Assembly (NCBI GenBank): GCA_023249105.1 | Contig: JAHFDG010000016.1 | Location: 1 to 64,000 of the forward strand | DNA from: Candidatus Methanoperedens sp. | GTDB taxonomy: Archaea > Halobacteriota > Methanosarcinia > Methanosarcinales > Methanoperedenaceae | Length of the DNA stretch: 64,000 nt | Direction: 5' to 3' | Shown here: in pieces, positions 59,460 to 64,000 of the stretch | How the letters are laid out: every line of letters begins with the position of its first letter | How positions within the stretch are numbered: position 1 is the first letter of the stretch | The notes under the pieces: model-generated | Seen by the model: only the letters and a program-made list of their open reading frames with translations | The model's database searches: none | Told to the model about the DNA's origin: nothing | Translations under genes and position numbers: made by a program

Positions 59460-59762
59460 TTGAACCTCTTGATGTTACCTAATATTAATCGGATATTTTA
59501 AAATCTTATGTGTTAATGGAGTTATTATTTCGGGTGGAGTGTTATAACACTGTTTATGTTGTCCTTCACTGCCGGGCAGTTCAAGGGTGGAAAGTTCAGG
59601 AAATTTGATTCCCGCTAAGCGAGGCAATCACATATCTGATACAATTTTTCAAAATCATAAATAAATCCGGTGGAAAATCTTCCAAATTTAAAGCAAAATG
59701 ACCATTAATAGAGACATTACATAGCAGATGATACTATAAGATTCCTAAAGGAGAAAAGAAAA
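59460..59762. other. Intergenic region between aspA and the Cys-rich small protein
   Basis: About 300 bp without a gene. It contains the short palindrome GTGTTATAACAC (59538-59549) and a GGAG ribosome site near its right end. Nothing else is recognised. Confidence 0.4.
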
Positions 59763-59963
59763 ATGGATTGCTGTGGATCAAATAAACCGAAAGAACCAGA
59801 TAAAGATATAAAACAAGAACAAACAGGCACTGGAAAAAATCCAGTCGAAAAAGAGCAAGCCCATGGCGGAGGTTGCTGCGGTGGCGGCACCAAAGATATG
59901 TTGCTGCATATTGCGCTGATGATTATCGTAGTTGTAGTAATATCATATCTTACAAATAGATGA
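59763..59963 (+). CDS. 66-aa Cys-rich tail-anchored small protein
   Basis: N-terminal MDCCGS, a charged Lys/Glu/Gln linker, a GGGCCGGG motif (about 36-43), then one membrane helix (MLLHIALMIIVVVVISYL) and a short basic end. Ribosome site AAAGGAG. Two CC pairs could bind a metal or haem intermediate at the membrane. No family with a known role is recognised. It lies 480 bp upstream of the ccm genes. Confidence 0.7.
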   Translation: MDCCGSNKPKEPDKDIKQEQTGTGKNPVEKEQAHGGGCCGGGTKDMLLHIALMIIVVVVISYLTNR

Positions 59964-60080
59964 GAACTATGAAATCTATGCTGTAATCCCTATTTGGGAA
60001 CATGATTAACTTTAATTCCAAAAGTTATTAATGTAAAGTTAAAAATTTTAAAACAAGGAGTCTTTTTATTTACAGTATTT

Positions 60081-60114
60081 CAACCACAATTCACATTAAA
60101 AAGCAGGTTCTTAT
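60081..60114 (+). repeat. Direct repeat upstream of ccmE, copy 1
   Basis: It contains AACCACAATTCAC, TTAAAAAG and GCAGGTTCTTA. The same order, with a few changes, recurs at 60346-60377. Confidence 0.65.
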
Positions 60115-60193
60115 TGTAAAATAGTGGCCGGAAAAAAACACTATTTTTTCCCACTCCTATCTTCCGGCCACCTCTTTCCCCTTAATTGTGGTT
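60082..60193. repeat. Nested inverted repeat upstream of ccmE
   Basis: Outer arms AACCACAATT (60082-60091) and AATTGTGGTT (60184-60193), inner arms GTGGCCGGAA (60124-60133) and TTCCGGCCAC (60162-60171), all perfect. The central 28 nt are T-rich. This may be an RNA structure or a terminator, or the end of a mobile repeat. Confidence 0.65.
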
Positions 60194-60345
60194 ATAATAT
60201 CATTCAAGGATGCTGCCATCTGGTATCTGTATCAATTTATATTCATCTTCCAAATCCATCAAAAATCATTAGCGCAATTCTAATCGATTTTTTTGGAGTG
60301 GTTTTATAAATTTTAAGCAAGAATAGGCTAAATTTTGTTTTTATA

Positions 60346-60377
60346 AACCACAACCCACTTAAAAGGGCAGGTTCTTA
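60346..60377 (+). repeat. Direct repeat upstream of ccmE, copy 2
   Basis: AACCACAACCCAC, TTAAAAGG and GCAGGTTCTTA match copy 1. It ends 65 nt before the ccmE start, so it may be part of the promoter or leader of the ccm operon. The rest of 59964-60441 has no gene. Confidence 0.6.
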
Positions 60378-60441
60378 AATTGATTTAGTTTACATTTGTT
60401 GTAAAGCAGAGGTTGAATGAATGTAACTAAGAGGAACCCGG

Positions 60442-60852
60442 ATGAACAGAAAACATAAAAACATACTCGGCATTGGGATTGTGGCTATACTTATATTCTA
60501 TCTCGGTGCGCAGAGTTTCAGCAACGCCCTCTCATTTTACTATGAAGTTGACGAATTTGTCCAGAAGGCGGACACATTAAACGGTAAAGTTGTGAATGTA
60601 AACGGTACTATAGTAAAAGGCTCTACTATATGGGAACCTGAGAAAGCCAGGCTTACATTCAAACTGGGAGATAAAAACGCCACCATCACAGTGGTATCAA
60701 ACGAGGGAATGCCAGGTAATTACAAGGAGGGTATCCCGGCAGTAGTGACTGGATTTTTCATAAACGGCACTTTCCAGGCAACCCAGGTTGTCACAAAATG
60801 CCCCTCAAAGTACGGCGGAGACCTTGATCACGGAGACCATAACGAAACATAA
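60442..60852 (+). CDS. ccmE: Cytochrome c maturation haem chaperone CcmE, CxxxY type
   Basis: A 136-aa CcmE: N-terminal membrane helix (about 8-27), then an OB-fold (VVNVNGTIVKGSTIW, LTFKLGDKNATITV, PGNYKEGIPAVVTGFF). The C-terminal haem-attachment motif is CPSKY (Cys120, Tyr124), i.e. CxxxY in place of the bacterial HxxxY, as known for archaeal and some sulfate-reducer CcmE proteins. A His-rich tail follows (DLDHGDHNET). It carries haem on the outside of the membrane to CcmF. The operon continues with ccmF 12 bp on. Confidence 0.93.
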   Translation: MNRKHKNILGIGIVAILIFYLGAQSFSNALSFYYEVDEFVQKADTLNGKVVNVNGTIVKGSTIWEPEKARLTFKLGDKNATITVVSNEGMPGNYKEGIPAVVTGFFINGTFQATQVVTKCPSKYGGDLDHGDHNET

Positions 60853-60864
60853 AGGAGAATTTTA

Positions 60865-62874
60865 ATGGAATTAGGAGAGACAACATTAACTATTGCGTTA
60901 ATCTTGACCGCATATGCAATTTTTGCTCACATAATCGGAATATGGAAAAAGAAAAACGAGCTTATCGACAGCGGCAGGATCGCAATAATCGGGATCGCAA
61001 TACTGACCACAATCGCATCCATCTGGCTATTTAATCTCTTCATTACCCGTAATTTCCAGTATGAATATGTAGCGATTTACAGCAGCCTGGATTTACCGAT
61101 GGTATACACCATCTCGGCATTCTGGGCAGGCGCTGACGGTTCGCTGCTGCTCTGGGCGTGGCTCATCTCGATATATATTGCAATTATCGCAGCGCGGGGT
61201 AAATCCTACGACAACCTGATCAAACATGCAATGCCCATAGTCCTTATCACTCTTGCTTATTTCTTCTATATGCTGCTCACCGTATCCCGTCCTTTCAGGA
61301 TGCTTGATTTCATGCCTGTGGACGGGAACGGGTTAAATCCTTTACTTCAGGATCCTGGAATGTTATTCCACCCCACAACTCTTTTCTGGGGCTATGCAGG
61401 CGTGATTATCCCATTCGCGTTAATGGTCGCAGGCATTTATCTTGCTGATGATACCTGGACTTACCGCGCAAGGCGCTGGGCGCTGTGGGCATGGCTTGGT
61501 TTAGCTCTTGGCAACATGTTCGGGAGCTACTGGGCATACACAGTGCTTAATTGGGGCGGTTTCTGGGGCTGGGACCCGGTTGAGAACGCCTCGTTCCTTC
61601 CCTGGCTCACAATGACCGCTTTCTACCACAGCACCATGATAACGGAGCGTAAAGGCGGCATGAAGTTCTGGAATATCCTTCTTATCCTTTTCACATGGGA
61701 ACTCACAGTTTACGGAACGCTTCTCACACGCAGCGGGATAATTGCTTCTGTGCATACCTTCGGGGAGTCCGTCACCGCCCCATATTATATCAATTATATG
61801 ATAGTGGTGCTTGCAGCCACGCTGATACTTGTGGCATGGAAATACAACTCCATACAGAGCAAGAAGGTCTTTGAATCCTTCGTTTCAAGGGAGGCAAGCT
61901 TCCTCTACAATAACTGGATATTCATGGCCGCTACCGCATCCGTGCTCTGGGGAACCACATATCCCCTGCTCTCCGAAGCTTTCCGCGGCTACAAGGTAAT
62001 GGTCGGCCCGAGTTTCTATAACCAGATAAATGTCCCGCTTGGCATAGCGCTTCTTTTCCTGATGGCAATATGCCCCCTCATTGCATGGAGGAAAGCCTCG
62101 GTTCCCCATCTTAAGAGAAACTTTACTAAACCATTAGTGGCAGCAGTGATTGCCATGGTCATCGCCTTTGCGCTCGGTATCCGTGATTTCTATGCGCTCT
62201 TTGTTGCAGTTGCAGGTACTGTACTAGTAGTATCCACCCACCTTCTGGATATATCAAGGATAGTGAATAAGCAGAAGAAGCTTGAGGATGCGGGACCCCT
62301 AAAGAATATTTCAAAGGCGTTCTGGAATAACCGCCGCACTTTCGGCGGTTACATGTGCCATATTGCAATCCTGATGATAATCGTAGCCGCCGCGGGGGCT
62401 GTGGTGTATGAGCAGGCGCAGACCTTCAACATGAGAGTCGGCGGAACGTACAGCCTGGGCGATTACGACTTCAAGCTCACGAATATCGACCAATATGCCC
62501 AAAACAACAGAGATGTACAGGCTGCATATTTTGATGTATATAAGAACGGTGAGAAGATATTGACAAAAGCCGAAGCGCGCATGTACCATTATGCGAGGCA
62601 GGAAAGCACCAATGTCAAACCCATGGCTTACACCGTCGGAATAGATGACTTATATTTCTCAGCCCAGGCTATTACCGCCGACGGCGCCACTGTCAAGCTC
62701 AAGGTAATGCCTTTGATGTTCCTGATGTGGATAGGCGGGTTCTACGTGCTCATCCTCGGAATCCTGATATGCATATCAACAGTTGTGCCCATAAGGCAGA
62801 AAATACTATTTGATGATATAAATATAAACAAAAACATTAAAGAAATAACAACGGAGAATGTACATGAAATCTAA
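60865..62874 (+). CDS. ccmF: Cytochrome c haem lyase subunit CcmF
   Basis: A 669-aa polytopic membrane protein. The WWD-type haem-binding segment WGGFWGWDPVENASFLPW (about 230-247) is intact, flanked by conserved His in the outer loops (LLFHPTTLFWGY, ASVHTFGESV). About 14 membrane helices and a C-terminal extracytoplasmic domain (about 555-630) match CcmF. It ligates haem to apocytochromes. It overlaps the ccmH reading frame by 11 bp at its end. Confidence 0.94.
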   Translation: MELGETTLTIALILTAYAIFAHIIGIWKKKNELIDSGRIAIIGIAILTTIASIWLFNLFITRNFQYEYVAIYSSLDLPMVYTISAFWAGADGSLLLWAWLISIYIAIIAARGKSYDNLIKHAMPIVLITLAYFFYMLLTVSRPFRMLDFMPVDGNGLNPLLQDPGMLFHPTTLFWGYAGVIIPFALMVAGIYLADDTWTYRARRWALWAWLGLALGNMFGSYWAYTVLNWGGFWGWDPVENASFLPWLTMTAFYHSTMITERKGGMKFWNILLILFTWELTVYGTLLTRSGIIASVHTFGESVTAPYYINYMIVVLAATLILVAWKYNSIQSKKVFESFVSREASFLYNNWIFMAATASVLWGTTYPLLSEAFRGYKVMVGPSFYNQINVPLGIALLFLMAICPLIAWRKASVPHLKRNFTKPLVAAVIAMVIAFALGIRDFYALFVAVAGTVLVVSTHLLDISRIVNKQKKLEDAGPLKNISKAFWNNRRTFGGYMCHIAILMIIVAAAGAVVYEQAQTFNMRVGGTYSLGDYDFKLTNIDQYAQNNRDVQAAYFDVYKNGEKILTKAEARMYHYARQESTNVKPMAYTVGIDDLYFSAQAITADGATVKLKVMPLMFLMWIGGFYVLILGILICISTVVPIRQKILFDDININKNIKEITTENVHEI

Positions 62875-63286
62875 AATAATTGCAATAATGTTTTTCATGG
62901 CTGTATTTGCAGTGCCGGTACTGGCCGTGACGGAGGAAGAGATCACCGCAAACCTGAACTGCCCCGACCAGGGAGGGTGTACAATGATCGCTATTGATTG
63001 CACATGCCCGAGCGCACTTGAGTTAAAAGATAAAGTCAGGGCAATGCTCGATGAGGGTCTTTCTGAAAAAAAGATATACAACAAACTTATAGCGGAATAT
63101 GGAAAAGGCGTTCTTGCCACTCCGCCCAAAGAAGGATTTGACTGGATTGTGTGGCTTGCTTTGCCTGCTGGAGTAATTGTTGGAGGAGTTGTTGTCTATA
63201 AAATCAGCAGGAAGAGAATGGATGAGAATGAGGAATTTGAATTGGAATATGAAATGTTCTTGCAGGAGAAAGAAAAACATGAATAA
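62864..63286 (+). CDS. CcmH-like apocytochrome thioredoxin-type subunit
   Basis: A 140-aa protein with signal peptide (about 1-21), a CcmH-like helical domain (ELKDKVRAMLDEGLSEKKIYNKLIAEYGKGVLATPPKEG) and a C-terminal membrane helix. CcmH usually has LRCxxC; here the Cys region is LNCPDQGGCTMIAIDCTCPS (Cys33, 39, 46, 48), so it is expanded. ATG at 62864 has GGAG 7 nt upstream; 62858 is too close to it. It probably reduces or holds apocytochrome cysteines. Confidence 0.82.
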   Translation: MKSKIIAIMFFMAVFAVPVLAVTEEEITANLNCPDQGGCTMIAIDCTCPSALELKDKVRAMLDEGLSEKKIYNKLIAEYGKGVLATPPKEGFDWIVWLALPAGVIVGGVVVYKISRKRMDENEEFELEYEMFLQEKEKHE

Positions 63287-64000
63287 ATTATTGTCAATTT
63301 TTTTAATACTTGTCATTTTCGGAAGCGCAGCGTCTGCGGCTGAGATTAGCGGTAATGTTGTCTCTTTCGGGAAAAAGCTTGCCGATCAAAAGATTACGCT
63401 GAGCAGGGTAAATTCCACGCAGAGTGATGAAACGGGCGTGGTTTATAACTTTTTACCACTATCGGATACGACGACCGATAAAAATGGAAATTATGCCTTT
63501 AACGACCTCAATAACGGTATGTATCGTGTCAATGTAACCTACAACGGTATTACATACGGGGAAAATATCGGTCTTCAAGGGAAATCCGTAATAGATTTCA
63601 ATCTCTCGGAAAATATCGAGGGATATATACTGAAGACGAATAGAACACTTGAAGGGATACCGGTACGTCTCATGGATGAAACCGGGATCGAGGTAATGAG
63701 CACTGTTACCAATAATAGCGGGAAATATTCGTTTAGTAAGGTTAATGCAGGAAAGAGTTACCTTGTCGAAACCACTTATGCGGATGTACCATTCACGAAA
63801 CAGGTGAATGCTTCAGGAACTGCCGATTTCATCGTTTACGATTCCACGAAAGATGGGGATGCCCTCAGTGTAAGAATTGACCATATTGTCCTTTCCACAG
63901 CATCGAACGGGATAAAAGTGGATGAATACGTTGAATTTATGAATACCGGGGATAAGGTTTTCTTCAGTAAAGACCGTGCATTTGTAGGCATTTCAACGCC
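63279..64000 (+). CDS. Secreted carboxypeptidase-regulatory-like protein, cut by window end
   Basis: The frame starts ATG at 63279, overlapping the ccmH end, and stays open to the window edge. A signal peptide (MNKLLSIFLILVIFGSAASA) is followed by beta-sandwich repeats of carboxypeptidase-regulatory type (TTDKNGNYAFNDLNNGMYRV, TNNSGKYSFSKVNAGKSYLV). Its coupling to ccmH suggests a role in cytochrome maturation or the cell envelope. Confidence 0.72.
   Translation, partial: MNKLLSIFLILVIFGSAASAAEISGNVVSFGKKLADQKITLSRVNSTQSDETGVVYNFLPLSDTTTDKNGNYAFNDLNNGMYRVNVTYNGITYGENIGLQGKSVIDFNLSENIEGYILKTNRTLEGIPVRLMDETGIEVMSTVTNNSGKYSFSKVNAGKSYLVETTYADVPFTKQVNASGTADFIVYDSTKDGDALSVRIDHIVLSTASNGIKVDEYVEFMNTGDKVFFSKDRAFVGIST

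Noticed and set aside
59538-59549. Short palindrome GTGTTATAACAC as another member of the in-gene palindrome set
   Set aside because: It lies in a noncoding gap, has 6-bp arms without a 3-nt centre and is not in a RhuM, ORF6N or DUF1016 gene.
1-64000. CRISPR array or cas genes
   Set aside because: No series of short direct repeats with regular spacers and no Cas motifs were seen; the repeats found are paired or in-gene palindromes.
1-64000. rRNA genes
   Set aside because: No rRNA-like conserved stretches were noticed.

Overview
The window looks like an archaeal chromosome, most likely a Methanosarcinales relative of the Methanoperedens (ANME-2d) kind. Seen directly: archaeal SRP19, BRE/TATA promoters 23-40 nt upstream of genes, a tRNA-Gly with a bulge-helix-bulge intron, a Methanosarcina-type S-layer protein with two tandem domains, ADP-forming acyl-CoA synthetase, a Ni-CO dehydrogenase, and a ccmE-ccmF-ccmH set whose CcmE carries the CxxxY haem motif. 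The genus is an inference; nothing here is a decisive marker.

Layout. 0.5-5.2 kb: defence island with a C5 cytosine methyltransferase (3' frameshift), a 122-aa unknown and a PLD-helicase-DUF3427 protein. It ends on a truncated MutY/EndoIII-type glycosylase that belonged to the SRP19-PHP operon (5.2-6.7 kb). 6.7-16.1 kb: phosphate block with Pit plus its DUF47 partner, pstSCAB-phoU, a TIM-barrel protein, a PsiE operon with microproteins, and a divergent AbrB-PhoU regulator. Three of its promoters share a strictly spaced 48-bp element. 16.1-18.2 kb: cooS. 18.4-20.1 kb: tRNA-Gly, tRNA-Ser and two further tRNA-Ser 3'-end copies that bracket small cargo genes. 20.1-29.5 kb: S-layer protein, TsaC, a ferredoxin between two related hairpins, a tubulin-like GTPase next to a surface protein, and Kup. 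29.6-32.4 kb: sulfate assimilation (sat, APS reductase, siroheme sulfite reductase). 32.5-35.2 kb: an ornithine cyclodeaminase/alanine dehydrogenase gene whose 3' end is repeated on the far side of a DUF234 ATPase gene.

35.2-51.2 kb: a large mosaic type I restriction locus, all on the minus strand: hsdM, two DUF1016 genes, doc, a zinc-ribbon/membrane pair, hsdS, a RloC-like ATPase, RhuM and ORF6N genes and fragments, and hsdR. Relics of hsdS tails and of an hsdR start lie between the cargo genes. The strongest unexplained signal of the window is here. Every RhuM, ORF6N and DUF1016 gene or fragment (nine places) carries a 25-29 bp DNA palindrome with 11-13 bp arms and a 3-nt centre inside its coding sequence. 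The position is homologous within each family, but the sequence differs between copies.

51.4-59.5 kb: ferredoxin, phosphoesterase, radical SAM protein, a Glu/Leu/Phe/Val dehydrogenase followed by both subunits of an ADP-forming acyl-CoA synthetase, an IS-like scar with a gene remnant, a VapBC pair, and aspartase. This set suggests amino-acid breakdown to organic acids with ATP formation. 59.7-64 kb: a Cys-rich tail-anchored protein, a repeat-rich intergenic region, ccmEFH, and a secreted protein cut by the window end.
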